Shown: positions 10,201 through 23,312, numbered from the stretch's first letter. The stretch: DNA of 64,000 nt from Maratus speciosus (GCA_963932465.1 OZ010800.1:92988807-93052806); one strand, 5' to 3'. Numbers and translations: made by a program. The notes: a model not told the origin generated them from the letters alone.

Positions 10201-12487
10201 TAACGGAAAGCAATCTCAATTACCATTAATTTCGAATTATTAGGTACAGCAACTTTCATAAGGCTGCATTTCCTCCGCAAAACATGCAATTTAAATGCAA
10301 CAAAACTGATAGATACCCTCCTAGCATTAAATAAATTGTGTAAATATTGAATAAAGACCTGTATTAAACAGTGCGTATGTTGCCCTAAAGTACTTCTTAA
10401 AGTGTTCCTTCTCTAATCTTTTCTCTCTCACGCCAAGGCCACTAACAGAGGGAAGTGCCGATTTAAATGTGATATGAATTTTTTATCCGATTCATTTTTC
10501 TAGACATTTTATCATAAGGTCATATTCTCAATTATCATTAGTAGATTTTTTATATATTAACTTGTTCTGGAGAAATTTCATAATCGGGTTCATATTGGCG
10601 TATGATAGCTTGCATGATTTGCTGAATAAATATCTATGGATTTATAAATTACTTCAAATGACACTTTGACAGCTCAGATGTTATGCAGACAATATATTCA
10701 GATCTTGTATCATACTTTATGTTCTAATCATTGCCGGTTTCTTTTATTTAATACATGTTAAATACAGCTCAACTTGTTTAGAATATGTTTGAAAACAAAA
10801 CAATACCGCGTATGTAGTGGCCAGCATACACTCATCATTTAAATCCGATCGAGCATATCTAAAACACACTCTAACGAAGCATTGCATTCCACTGTTGATG
10901 TATTCGGTACTTTGATACTATATCAGATTCTGAGGAGAGAATTCCTTAAATATTATCGACAACCTCATTGCATCCGTGGAAAACCGATATTGTACAATAT
11001 TAACTATTCCGGGGGAGCACACACCATATAAAGTATAGTCCATTCTTTTTAAACATCATATATTTGTAATTTAAAGTTACTCAAATTGGTGCGGAGCGTC
11101 TGATTATGCTCTTGTCATCATTTTATACAGTTAAAATTCCAATATAAGTAATTTAGTGTTTCATTTTCTATTTTACTTTTAATATATTGCGTACTTTCAA
11201 TTTTATATTTTATAACTTGAATGGTTTGATTTCACAATTTTTTAAACAGTGTATACGAATTTATATATAAGATTTTGTAATTCTACGATTCGTGTATTTT
11301 CATCATTTCAATTTATCGCAGTGTATGGACAATTAAAGATAACATCTCATTTTCTTTGCTTCCACATGTTATTATTAAATCTATGTTCTCAGCAATATCG
11401 CTCAGACTAATCCCTCTGAGGGAATTCCTAGTTATGTATGATTTATTTAAATTATTAGTATTATTTTATACTTCACTATTTATGCACATTAGTAAATAGT
11501 TGATCTAATTCTGTTAATAACTGGAGATTATTTTTTGATCAGTTGTTTATTTTAAGTTAAATTCATTTTCTTAAGTTTATGATTAGTTTACAAATCTTGA
11601 ATTTTTAAATAGCTGTAGAATGTTTAGTTATTAAATATAACTTTTTTATGACTAATAGTTAATTTTTACTTCATATGTTCTAGAAATTTTGATTGAGATT
11701 TTAAATTAATTTTGTCATCAATTGACATACGTGATAGTTTTAATAATAAACACGGAGTAGCTGCATTAATTATTATATTTATAGATAACTCATATTTTCG
11801 TTTAACATTAACCAGAATAATATTTATTAGATCTGACACTGTCCATATATTTTTATTGTTTAAATTTGTCACATTTCCTACTATTTACTATGTTGTTTAA
11901 AATAGAGTGATATAGTGTTTGATATTTTGATTAATCGTTCCATACGTTGATTCTGATGAAATATATTTTTTAGTACAATCTTAGAGTTAACTGTGGTGGT
12001 TAAGTTAAAATTTGTAAATTTTATTCACTCCATTTAATGAAATAAATTTTGAGCTACAACTGTGTGAATTATTTTGAAAATAATTCCTATTTAAGTTTTA
12101 ACCATTCATTTTGTAGAATTAGCAAGTTTAATTTCGTTTAACATTTTAATTTAAATTATATTGTAATATTTTTTTCTTATTTAGTTGATGATAATTTACT
12201 ATATACGGAAAAACATTGTAAATTGTTAAGAAGGATGAAAAGTCATTTTATCACTTTAGCTGAAATTAAATATTTTTTATGGTGATGTTTATATAGATTT
12301 TAGTGGCTCTTCTTTGTCATTTCTCATTGTTGCTCATAGCTATCAACTTTTACACATTTATATATACGAAGCTTTCTATTCGAAAAAAATTATAATAATT
12401 GGCAGGTACTATTTACATAATTAAACAACATCACTGATTTAACCTAATCAATTTTCAGAAATATTGCATGAATAAGTATTAAAGTTG
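10201..12487. other. AT-rich DNA, no gene seen
   Basis: No protein-like frame and no terminal repeats. The short open frames near 11.7-11.9 kb lie opposite each other over low-complexity DNA and have no recognisable similarity. Confidence 0.45.
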
Positions 12488-12497
12488 TTTTAATTAC

Positions 12498-12562
12498 AAA
12501 TCACATTCAATACATATATTTATTTTGTTATCACATTCAATACATATATTTATTTTATTAAT
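12498..12562. repeat. Direct duplication of ~32 bp
   Basis: ATCACATTCAATACATATAT-TTATTTT occurs twice in succession with almost no change, a short recent tandem duplication. Confidence 0.85.
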
Positions 12563-15048
12563 TAATACTTTTATGGGAGAGGGGGGAGTTACCCTATGTA
12601 GTATTTATAAATATTTTTTATTATTCTAGGGGGGGGGGAGGAGTTTAAGATATCTTCTTTCACTTATTCCAGTCTTTAATGCATTTAATTTACAAAATCT
12701 ATATATATTCAACTGTTTAAATATTTTATTGCGAATAAGCTATTTAAATTAATTTTGTAAAAGTTTGAAGGGAATTTCCTATAAATATTTATTATTATTA
12801 ATATAAACTAATCGATCGGTAAATAAAAATATCCTGTGTGCGTAGTCTAGAATAAGAGATTCTCCTGCATTCCCTCACCACCTCCTCCCCAACAGGAATC
12901 AACCTACAGATTTCGCCTGCTAGGAAACTCGTCAATTGTCAACAGAAATGCTTGTATGACAACGCATTTCTATCGTCTGACAACGCATTCTTTCGACAAC
13001 AGATATTTTCTACATACAGATATTTTCTGGCAACTTTTTGCTGTCAGAAATTTTCTGTTGTTTTACAGAAATATTTTTAACAGTGCATTTCCTTCAATCT
13101 TTACATCTAATGGCAACTCACAGCACCAGCCGCTTGTCTAAAATCTCTTATCTCTGCTGTCACATGGTCGACCAAAGCGGAAGTAAAAATTTGCATAAGT
13201 TTCACAAAACAGAGTACACCCCCCCATTCATGCAAATTTATAGGTGATGCTATATTAACAGTTGCAACACCTCATAGATAAATTTTGCGTTTACTCCATC
13301 GCGTTTCTAAACCTCAAACAATTTCAATTTTAACCGCCGTACAGGTTAAAAGGTGTACTTTGAAATGCAATTTTTTTAGAAACTGTTGTTGAATTTACTC
13401 ATTTTTAGTGATATTAAAAGTGATTTCGAACATGTTATTTTTTAATAAAATTTCATTATCGCGTGTAGCCCGATTACGAATGATTGATGTGTTTCAACTT
13501 GAAGCAATACAAATATTATTTTTGGTTAAATAAATAAATAAATATAATAATATAAAAAAATACGAAGTTAACAAAATTATAATATAAACATTCTTAAAAA
13601 CGATTGAAATTATCAAAAGGAGAAGGCTCCTGTAAGTAGCGGAATCTTTGGCGATTTATCAGCTATTAACTCCTGAGATGCGGATAACAGGCAAATATGG
13701 TTTTTAATATATTTCAAAACTTTACATTATTGGAGAAAAAATGGATATTTTTCATATAAAAATGCTATTTGGTATTGATAATGTGCATGAGAAAAGTAGG
13801 TATTAAATGTGAAAAAAATCTATATGAATTATTACTATATGATTTCGAATGTGTTCCGTAATCCGGAGATCTCGGATTTAATACCCTAATTTGTTAAACT
13901 CAAACTTATACTAATTATAGATAAAGAATTTGCTTCATCACAATAATTATCTTCTTCAATATCTGAAGATAAATTTGAAAATTTGTACAATAATGATAAT
14001 ATGGAATTATAAATTTTATTCAATAAAACTGGTTTAATAATTCAGTAATCTCTTTTTGTACATATTTTTGTAAAAAAGTTACAAGAATAATTAGTTAGGG
14101 TGTTACTTCAGTTACGGGAAAAGATTTGATCGCTAATGTTAATCCTATGGATGAATATTTTAAGATATCTCGTTTGCATTTCAATATTTTTAAAAATCAT
14201 TTTTGCATTGGACAGCTGCGATAGATCTGTACAAAGTCATTTTCGGTACTTTTTCGATTTTTTTTTTTTTTTGAGAATATTCTTATGGGGATGCTTTCCC
14301 TTTCGAAACCGGTTCCTAAATTGAAAGCGTCCTAACTAAAAATACCTGTAAACAAAATCGAAAAAAAACAAAAAAAAAAACAAAAAAAAAACACCATCGT
14401 ATGCAAATAAATGCACTGAGATCCTGTCTGCAAATGTAAAGGTATTTCTAGATACAAATTTATAATACAACCTGCTTTCATAAGCGACACCAAAATATAT
14501 TATTTTACATGAAATATTTTTAAAACATATAATGCATTTCTGGACATTTGCAATACTGTATGGTTGAGGTATTAAAAATTTTCAAAAGATTTACTTTGGA
14601 CTGTTTCGGTGCGCCTTTTTTAGTCTGATTGAGTAAAGTATTTTCTGTTAAAAACAACAGTTACTTTTATTAACAGTCGGATTAAATAATTTTTTTTATC
14701 ACATTTTCTTTAATGATCCTTAAACGTACCGTGGAAGTTTAAAGTTTTAATCTGTCTTTTGAATGAAATGTGAAAAAAATAAATATAAATCAATCTTATT
14801 CTCTCTATATGTATATTTGTTAAAAAGGAAATTAAAAATTTATTACTTAGGTGTAAGTTGTTAATATTTTTTTTTCTTAATTAATATAAAGAGTTACACT
14901 GTTTGATTTTCGTGTATAAATTTTGTGATAAAAATAATATTTGAAGCTTATAATTATTAAACGTATGGTTACACGAACCGGAAATTTGTCATTAAATATT
15001 TGTCATTTTAATAATCTACAGTTAAACAGTTTTAAGTTGACGTGCAAA
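12563..15048. other. AT-rich DNA with G10 and A/T runs, no gene seen
   Basis: It contains G10 (12629-12638), an A-rich CAAAAAAAA series at about 14355-14390, and a short region (12950-13090) repeating ACAACGCATT and AGATATTTTCT words. No protein similarity was recognised. Confidence 0.45.
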
Positions 15049-15093
15049 ATAATAATAATAATAATAATAGTAATAATAATAATAATAATAATA
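15049..15093. repeat. (AAT)n microsatellite
   Basis: About 15 AAT units with one AGT interruption. Confidence 0.95.
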
Positions 15094-16252
15094 ATTCATT
15101 AATGTCAAAAATATATCCCACACGGTAATGATTAAATATTTGTTTAATAGTAGGAAACTATAAATCTTGAGATATATTGTAACTTACACTATGTATTTTT
15201 TAAACATATAATGAATTCCTGAACTGTTTTAAAGTCTGAAAATGTGTTTTTCCATGTTCATTTTCATTTAAGCACAAAATATTCAGTGTAACTTTTTAAA
15301 ATTGTAATAAAAACATGTTTCTTTTCAGGAGAAATTAAAACGTTAACAAATTTATGCCTGAATTTTAGTTTTCTCAAATTTGTTTGTAAAGTCACTTTAA
15401 ATTGCTACAAAATAAACTTGAAAAATAGTAAAAAAAATTACGCTAAAATATTTTTGTATTTATTTGATAAAATGTATACGTACTAAATATGGGAATATCC
15501 ATATGTGTAAAAATGCATAATTATATATTGTCTAAATTTATATAAATTAAGCTTTTAAATTGTATATTATATACTATAATTATTAATTTTATGAATTATT
15601 AAAAACATATTTATTTCTTTACAGACACTAATACAATTATAAGTATTATTAATAATAAATTAAGAATAATCATATTTGAGGCTAAAAAACAATTTATTTC
15701 AAAATCATCTTGAAAAGGAAATTACATAAAAAACTGCCCCCTAAAGAGCTAATACAAATATGAACCCATTTGCGCCTTGCGTCCTATATTTTGTGCATTA
15801 CAAACATGCATTATAGATAGGCTTGAACATATAATTTCGCAATTTTAAAAAATACGTATTTCAAACAAATCTACAAGCTAAGATTATGACTTATTAATTT
15901 GGATCCTTGAAAATAAAATTACAAATAAACTTACTTTTTACATTTCGCTATCTTGAAAAATGAAAAATCTCTAAACACCGAAAACAGCCTTTACTTAAGC
16001 AAATAAATATCAATCTTATATCTTATTCTGTCATCACTCGGTAATAGATGAAAACATCTACAGACAATTACTTCATACAATTTTCATGCTGTAAAGATGA
16101 AGAAAATTATAAAAAATTATTAAAATTCGAAACGTCCCAAAAATGGGACGCTAGGCATAAATAGGTTAAAAAATTCAAATGTATCAAATTGAATAATTTC
16201 TTTTTCTAGAAGTAAGAACTATTTCGTAATTTTAAAATAGCATTTTAAATTA
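15094..16252. other. AT-rich DNA, nothing recognised
   Basis: No gene, terminal repeat or RNA gene identified. A short inverted pair GACGTCCC-like/GGGACGC appears around 16131-16152 (CGTCCCAAAAATGGGACG) and can form a small hairpin. Confidence 0.4.
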
Positions 16253-16837
16253 TACAGGTGTCCCATAAGTAATGGGACAAACTTTAAGGGGAGGTAGGGG
16301 ACTTCACAAGGATTCAGATTTGCATAGCAACCCTGGATCGGAAACGCTTTCCTGGCGCGGTAGTGACGACATAAAACACAAGAAAGACAGGATATGTATA
16401 AGAGGAGAAATTATGTTTATTATCCTTAGTACATCAAAAAGCTAAGAAGAAAGAACATTATAGGGACAACGATCGTCATCAAAGTAGGTGTTCGAAATTA
16501 CGACACCGGACCGTGATGCATGGAAGCGCTTCTCCGGCGTATGGAAGATCTAATGTTCTCGAAAATACTGGGAGTGCCCCGGACTTTCCCAGTAGCTGCC
16601 ACGATGCGTGCAATAAGTTCCTCAACACTTCCCAGCATTGTCCCGGCATTTTTGCAGTACTAAGAATAATAAACATGTTTTCTCTCCCTGTTCGTGTCCT
16701 GTCTTTCTTGCGTTTTGTGTCGTCACTACAGCGCCAGGAAAGTGTTTCCGACCCTGGGTTGCTATGCAAATCTGAATCCTTGTGATGTCCCCTACCTCTC
16801 CTTAAAGTTTGTCCCATGACTTCTGGGACACCCAGTA
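16253..16837. mobile_element. Foldback MITE, 585 bp, with TTA target duplication
   Basis: Almost the whole element is two inverted arms. The left arm runs TACAGGTGTCCCATAAGTAA, GGGACAAACTTTAAGG, GGATTCAGATTTGCATAGCA and on to TCCTGGCGC (about 16355); the right arm repeats this inverted from 16730 to 16837. Similarity continues inward through AAGAAAGACAGGA and AATAAACATG. The flanks show TTA directly before 16253 and directly after 16837, a three-base duplication of the kind PIF/Harbinger-type elements make. The open frames over the arms are not coding. The superfamily call is tentative. Confidence 0.75.
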
Positions 16838-17650
16838 TTATGATTACATTATATACATATGACTATACTTGGTAATTTTTTCAATTTCTAAAACACTTAT
16901 ATGAATCGATTTTCTCTGTAAAAATATTTATTTAAAGTTTAAAAATATTATGATACTTGTTCCAATTTTAACAAAGAATATTAGTATGTACTTTCATAGC
17001 ATGAAATATTTATATACCTCCTATAATCATTCTGTAATTACTATTTATAAAAATTAACTATATTAATAGCGAAGATAATTTTTATCAGTTTGGTAATAAA
17101 AATATCTTTCATAAATGTATAAGTGAGAAAAAAAAATTATTGCATGGAAAATCTATTATTATATGACACAGCTGAAAACTGTCCACGTAAGAAAGTTAAT
17201 CAATTATTTTCAAATACATACATTATTTTTCAAGGTAAGAACTATTGGCGACTGTACAAAACTTCATGTATATAATACATTTAATGCCTCATTAGCATAA
17301 TTATACTTTTTTTACTATATAATCTTAGTAAACGTGAGCGGCGTAAAGACTGCGTAAGTGTCTAATTTTATTATTTATTCTGTGTTCAAGATAGGTCTTG
17401 AGAACAAAAAATTAGAAATAAGTAACTTTTTTCAGATAAACAGTAATTGAAATTGCTACTAAGGGAGCAAAGAAGATCCACAATAGAAGTTAATTATCAA
17501 AATGTAATGAAACTTTACTCATATTGTCACCTTGATCATCAATTGCACTAAAATACGCCATATATACTTCTAAAAATATACATTTGTTTACATTTTTAAA
17601 TAATAAAAAATATGAATGGAATATTTTTATTTTTCGTATTTTTCATACAT
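16838..17650. other. AT-rich DNA, nothing recognised
   Basis: No gene or repeat boundary seen between two MITEs. Confidence 0.45.
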
Positions 17651-18845
17651 ACAGAGTGCAAAGGAAAGTCCCTTTAACCTTAAAATACATGCGAAAAGAG
17701 TGAGCTAACGGTATATTAAAGCGACTACGCCCTAATTAATGCAAACGACAACAGCGCCTCTAGTGGCGACATTTGGAAGATATTGCAAATCGAAAACAAA
17801 AAGAGATAGGCCAAAATTTCCAATTACAAAGTTTTAGAGCATCAATTAATTAGTAAGAAACGACATTTGGTTTACATGTATAAGAATAATCTTCGCCTGT
17901 ATACCCAAAAATGTCCGAAATTGAAGCAATCCATTTTGTGTAAACGTTTGAATGGTATAGCCAGGAGTAGGAAGAAATACGTACAATTTATTGTATCATT
18001 ATGTACTTATCTCAATACATTTTGATAACATCACACAAAAAAATAAAAAAAGACAAACTGTGTCACAGTGATAAAAAGTTAATATTCAGTATGTTGGAAA
18101 ATTTCGTCATTGCTCACGATAAACGTTTGTATTCGTGAGATTAATTCTGCATGCACATTTCTCAGCATGGAACGTCTATTGCAAGCTTCTTCAATACGAC
18201 GACATAGATTTAAACCTTTCAAGGGCGGTGGCTAGACGGTCTAGCCACCAAATTTTAATTCCAAAACTGACAAATGGCACCAAGAATATTTTAACAAAAT
18301 TTTGCTTTTATAATGAAAGTGCAAATTAGCAGGTTTTTATTTTCTAAAAAAATTGTTTGAATATTCTGGTGTCAGACAACTATTTCATCAGTTTATGAAT
18401 AAAATTCTTCTGCCTCTGAAAAGGTTAATCTAAATTTTAAATGCATTGGAAATTAAATTTTTACAGACATTACAGTACAGTACAGCGTCAAGATCTACAA
18501 TTATGCACTGCTACATTTCCGGAATGTGAATATGCAAAGTAGAATCGTCGCTCATCGATTTCGCATACTTTTGGGTATATAGGCGACGATTTATATTATA
18601 TGTGTGAACCAAATGTCGTTTCGTACTAATTAATTGATGCTCTAAAACTTTCTAACTGAAAATTTTGCTCCATTTCGTTTTCGAATGGCAATGGCTATCT
18701 TCCAAATTTCGACACTAGGGGCGCTTCTGTTGTTGCATTACGTCGAGCGTAGTCGTTTTACTATACCGTTACCTCACTTTCATAGCTGTAGCTCCCTCCG
18801 ATCTGAAGTATTTTCAGGTTAAAGGGACTTTCCTTTACACCCTGT
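17651..18845. mobile_element. Long-TIR MITE, ~1.2 kb, TA target site
   Basis: The ends are ACAGAGTGCAAAGGAAAGTC and, complemented, ACAGGGTGTAAAGGAAAGTC. Inverted similarity continues for roughly 280 bp per arm and includes AACGACATTTGGTT, AATTAATTGATGCTCTAAAA and the ATACCCAAAA region. TA-type flanks fit a Tc1/mariner superfamily origin. The centre contains a separate piggyBac-type MITE (18210-18428). No transposase is present. Confidence 0.8.
18210..18428. mobile_element. piggyBac-type MITE, family A copy 1
   Basis: It lies between TTAA at 18210 and TTAA at 18425, the target duplication typical of piggyBac. The termini are short inverted ACCTTTC/GAAAAGGT. Just inside the left end is a perfect 10-bp-arm hairpin GGTGGCTAGA-CGG-TCTAGCCACC (18226-18248, give or take a base). 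The body (AATTTTAATTCCAAAAC, ACAAATGGCACCAA) matches the copy at 40964-41182. It is inserted in the centre of the 17651-18845 element. Confidence 0.8.
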
Positions 18846-19058
18846 ATATATTAGCATTAGCGTATTTGAAAAAAAAATCAGTTTTACTTATTTTTTGAGC
18901 AAAAAGCAATGTCATTCAAATAATATATTTTCCATGAAAATCAAAACCGGTATAATAGTGCAGTTTAAAACAAAAATATTAAGAAGGAATTAAAAAAAAA
19001 AACCTAATTGATTTGTAACAGATTTCTTAGTTAATGTGTATATGCATCATGTTTAATT

Positions 19059-19120
19059 TTAATCTTTTTTAAACAGAGCATTTATGTGTATACCAGCAGT
19101 TCCACGCGACGTTGCTGGGT
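19059..19120 (-). mobile_element. Helitron-like 3' end fragment
   Basis: On the minus strand the sequence reads ACCCAGCAACGTCGCGTGGA then ACTGCTGGT (19120 to 19092). GCAACG-C-GCG followed by a GCTAGT-like terminus is the style of arthropod Helitron-like 3' ends; here CTAGT is CTGGT. The body would extend to higher coordinates but no left end is visible. The open frame covering it is not a gene. Confidence 0.4.
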
Positions 19121-19373
19121 TTCCTTGATATAATATTGGGAGAAATTTAAACAAATGGCTACCTATTTCAATATAGGTTAATTTGAGATTTCGGTATTTA
19201 GAAAGGAACAACTTGTTTTGTTCAAGTGTTCCCTCAATCTGTACTAAACAAAAGATGCAATCGGAGTCACAGAACAAAAGTATCAATATTTGTTTGTTGC
19301 ATCTCGGATTTTACTTTCATTGTTTCGGGTTTGGGAGGTATCGATTGGCTTCTGATACTTGCAGGTCGGGTTT

Positions 19374-19407
19374 GGGTTGACCCGATTTTTTAAAATCGGG
19401 TCAACCC
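19374..19407. repeat. Perfect 34-bp palindrome
   Basis: Arms GGGTTGACCCGATTTT and AAAATCGGGTCAACCC are separated by two T/A bases. Related CGGG-rich words recur at about 20950 and 21263-21310, suggesting an element whose parts have been separated by later insertions. Confidence 0.85.
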
Positions 19408-19489
19408 AATCGTTTAATTTTTTCCAAGTTTTTTTTTTCTTTAGGTTTTAAAATCTTTAAATAATAAGACTTCCAAAATGAAAATTCCG

Positions 19490-21097
19490 GAAAAGCTGAT
19501 ACCTCTATTTAGCGATCACTTTTTATATTTCTAATATGTATTCGTACGCTTATACCTTTGAATAGTGGGCACCTTCCAATCTACACAATCGTAATATGTG
19601 CATGTGTGCATAAACTATCACAGATACGATGTATTTATTTCTGTGTGTATTAAAAGCGAAATGTTGTAATATTTTTCATATTCCGAAACCAAAAATACTG
19701 GTTCTTAAATAAATTATCTATGATTAAATTTGTTATATACATTTTATTTTTCATGCAGTATATTGAATATATAGTGTAGGTGCAGGTTCCCAAATTTTTT
19801 AAGGAGTCAGTCGTTCCTAACCCGCAAAAATCCAGTCGCCACTTTTGCTCCTAACCAAAATCTAGTGGCCACATTTTGAAACATAGTGTTTATATGTAAA
19901 AAACTTAACAAAAAATTCAGTAATACAAAAGGAAATATAGTTTAATCAATAAATACACATGTACAACAAAAAGCAGACTAATTACAACAAATTGGTGTAT
20001 TTAATTTAACCCTAAAATTCTTGAAACTTTGATATTAAAAAAGTATAATATACATCTGGAAAAATCGGAAGATAAAGTTGGACAAGATACAATTGGGAAA
20101 TATTAGGAAAATTTTATTTCTTATTATGATCTTTTTATATAAAAGTATACATATATAAAAAAATTAGGAATGTGTAAGATTACTTTGCACTATGAAAATC
20201 TCGCACTTTCAGAAAACATTTTCAGAACAAGAATATATCTTTTTGTGCGAGTTCCTTTTTCCTTTTGTTCTTTTTTCTTCAGAATTCGGAATCCTCTATC
20301 CTCACGACTCCATGATCCAAAGCCCTTAAATACTCTCCATCACACCGGGAACTTTGGTCTGTCTCGTGAACAGATCAGCAGTAAAGGAGTATTTATTTGA
20401 ACTCTAGATTTCGGACAAAATCTTCGATAAAATGCCTGCTTACGTTGGTGTCCAAAGGAGAAGCTTTACCAGTAGCGCACTCATGTGTCGAGCTTCGCAG
20501 CTCCTAAGCTTTGTAGTGGAGCGGAAATACGCAGAATTATATCCGAACATAATGTTCGGCAAGAAAGCAGTACATCACAGGGGCAGCGTTCACGACGGTA
20601 ACTAAGATTGCAAAGATTCCTTGACTTTTTATCAAGGTTATACTTGTTCTCGGCCAGTGGAAAGAGCGGGTGCTTTTCTATTCGAAAAAGAAAAAATATA
20701 CATAAAAATTCCGCGACGGGGATTAGGAACACTGGAAATTGATCTCTGGCGACTAAGACACTGAAAGCTAGTCGATACAGCAAAAAAATTAATCGCCAGG
20801 TGGCGACTGGCCACCGTAAATCTGCACCTATAATATATAATCAGTCATATTCAAGTACGTATTTATATTCTTCTGAAACATTGTTCTGCTCAAACATTTT
20901 ATGAAAATCCAAACAACCCGATTTGCATAAATCCTAAATAAAACCCGAGAAAAATATTTTAGGGATAACCCGACCGACAGAAACAAAATTAGAGCCTTCC
21001 TGTCCCGAAAAAAAAAAAGAAAAATTACGAAAAACGCGACCCGATGCAGGTATCTATTTAACGATCCCGAGGTGTCCACTTTCTGCGGTTTTAGTAT
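19490..21097. mobile_element. pogo-like MITE split by later insertions
   Basis: The left fragment at 19496-19590 contains ACCTCTATTTAGCGATCACT and GAATAGTGGGCACCTTCCAA, matching the interior of the 6553-6724 MITE (CTCTATTTAGCGG, TAGCGGACACCTCCAA). The right fragment at about 21050-21095 contains ATTTAACGATC and CCGAGGTGTCC-ACTTTCTGCGGTTTTAGTA, matching that MITE's right end. The roughly 1.45 kb between them is foreign and includes the element at 19777-20830. Reconstruction is inference. Confidence 0.45.
19777..20830. mobile_element. Non-autonomous TIR element, possibly hAT-like
   Basis: The ends are TAGGTGCAGGTT (19777-19788) and, complemented, TAGGTGCAGATT (20819-20830). Sub-terminal GTGGCCA/CAGTCGCCAC words follow on both sides (about 19832-19880 and 20798-20815). 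A clean target duplication was not visible. The interior has no transposase; open frames at 20170-20400 (+) and 20481-20783 (-) show no similarity I can name. The hAT label is a weak guess from terminal style. Confidence 0.5.
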
Positions 21098-22582
21098 ACT
21101 TAAATATTAAAGAACATATATTTGTTAAGTTTTTTTTTACATAAAGTATAAAATTGGTATTACAGAAAATATTGTAGATTACTTTTCATAATTACAATAA
21201 AACATAATTTCCTTTCTTTACATTTTCATTTAGGATCGGATTTCAAGTTCAACTATTTCTCTTTCGGGTCAGGTGCGGGTTGAAATGTGTTGGGTTCGGA
21301 TCGGATTGAGGGTAGTCAAAAATAATTTTGTCGGGTTCTTTAGCTATCTAGATTGAATTAAAACGAACTTTTCAGGGTCGGTTCGTGTACAATTTGAGCA
21401 GCGCAAGGCTATAGTTGTAAGCTGCTTTAGCCTGGAAAATCTATTCTTTTGTACTGAAAATCTATATTCAAATTAATACCAGAGACTTTCGAACATACTA
21501 CGAGACACATAAAGTCATATAGCAGAATGATCTTCCAATAATCTCATTTCCATCCATCTGATTGACAGTCATCTTAACGAATCAGTTAAACGATATCGCT
21601 TAGACATGAATAACAATATCTTACTACCGACAAGGGAAGATAAACAAGCATTAAAATTATTTCACACAAATATCAAACATGAGATGTTTGTAGTTTCTTC
21701 CGGCTGCCATGTAAGTATCATTAAAAAATTGTGGTGGGTATTACTGTATTATAAGTCATTATTGAAGTTACTTATGTTTCTAGATATAAACCATATTTTT
21801 TATCTTTAGTTTCATTATTTTAAAGGCGATCTGAAAAAAAAAAACTGGGTTTAGTTTAACTTTTAGATGTCATCGTAAGAAATCTACACATTTAAAACTA
21901 TCTTCAAATTAAAAATATATCTAAGGACCGGAAATAATTTCTGGAAAATTTCTAAATTTCGATTTCTACAAACTACAAATATTAAAATCTTAAATTATAG
22001 CTTAGACTGTCCCATTCTTAAAAAATAGTAAATTATAACTTTCGAAACATACAGTACATCTTAAAACGGTGACATGTTTCGGAACCTCCTTCTTTAGTAA
22101 AATGTACATAACTTCAGCGAGATCTGAAGTAGTGTTTTTTTTAGTCTAAACAAGACATTTGCCTCAATGTGGTAGTAGTTAGTACTGTCATTCCTGTATA
22201 TAGTTTTAAACTTTATAATTTACAATATTTTATAGTATATTATTTATTTTGTGTTGCATTTGTGTACTGGATTTTATGCACACACATATAAAAATTGTTT
22301 TTAGAAAAGCATTTTGACAAAAATGCTTTATTTTATTCATATTCTGCATAGAAGAAAAACTTGACTGCGCATTGGCAGAAAACAAAGGGCATAACTAGAC
22401 CAAAATATTGCCCCATCCTGGAATGTGTTCTGTAGACGTATTTGATGGAAGCCAATTAAAAGTTGAAAATTTGACACATTTATAAATAGATGCAACAGTG
22501 AAACATAAGAATTAGTTTAAAAAATAACAATGTTTTAATTGAATTTTCTATTATAAGACATTTTGAAATTTGTATGTATCTT
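21098..22582. other. AT-rich DNA, no gene seen
   Basis: A CGGGT-rich patch at 21255-21310 is related in style to the 19.37-kb palindrome. The short open frame at 21606-21809 lacks recognisable similarity. Confidence 0.4.
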
Positions 22583-22821
22583 CACTCTCAGAAATGAATA
22601 GTCAGATTTCACGAAATTTACTTTGTTTTTGACGAAACGGTTTCCTGGGAAATGCTCCTAGCGAACATTTCGTCAAATTGATGAAATTACTTTCTTCACT
22701 TGCTTGACGATATACATTTCGTCAACTGTTTCGTCAAAAGAGGGCTGGTGGTGCCATCTATAAAACAGTTTGGAAGCTCCAGTATTTATTGACAGGAGGA
22801 AGAAAAAATCACTTCTCGCTT

Positions 22822-22893
22822 TCCTCGGCGTGATTCGAACCCGTGACCTTTGGTGTGGGAGACCGTTGCTCTTCCAACCTCGCTACTGGAGAC
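22822..22893 (-). other. tRNA-like segment, not a functional tRNA gene
   Basis: Read on the minus strand it has an A-box-like TAGCGAGGTTGG and a perfect B-box-like GGGTTCGAATC spaced about as in a tRNA, with CTCCCACACC where an anticodon loop would lie. The acceptor ends do not pair, so it should not fold as a working tRNA. It is best explained as a tRNA-derived (SINE-type) promoter remnant captured in the TIR element. Confidence 0.65.
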
Positions 22894-23280
22894 TTGTAAA
22901 GATGTGCTTTTAGATTTGTGTAATGAATACTGCTGCGTGTTTATATTTTTATAAGGTAGATTGCAATTTTATCATCGCTGCTATAATTTCTGAAAAATTT
23001 AAGTAAGGCTAATTTATTATTAAGGTTTTCTCATGTCAATGAACAATTATTATATGGCTTTATTAAATAATTTACTAGTGAAATTTTCTTTGATCAATGA
23101 ATGATTAGAATATGGTCTGGTTAATTTGATATAATCAAATAACGAACTGTGAAGTGCATATTGCGTGAGATTTTATCACTTTGAGTAGGTGGATAAGATT
23201 TTAACAATTTACTGTTTATAAAGGGGAGAGGGATCAATTGTGTTCATTTTTCATTTGATTGAAAACAGAATATACTTCTG

Positions 23281-23310
<30 letters not shown>
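23281..23310. repeat. Poly-A tract (A30)
   Basis: Thirty uninterrupted A inside the TIR element. Runs of exactly the same length occur at 29343-29372 and 54659-54688. Confidence 0.9.

Positions 23311-23312
<2 letters not shown>

Noticed and set aside
16479..16817. Open frame of 112 residues on the minus strand
   Set aside because: It lies over the right arm and centre of a foldback MITE; the matching left arm encodes nothing comparable.
20481..20783. Open frame of 100 residues on the minus strand inside the 19.8-20.8 kb TIR element
   Set aside because: No transposase motif or other similarity recognised; composition and position fit chance reading of repeat DNA.
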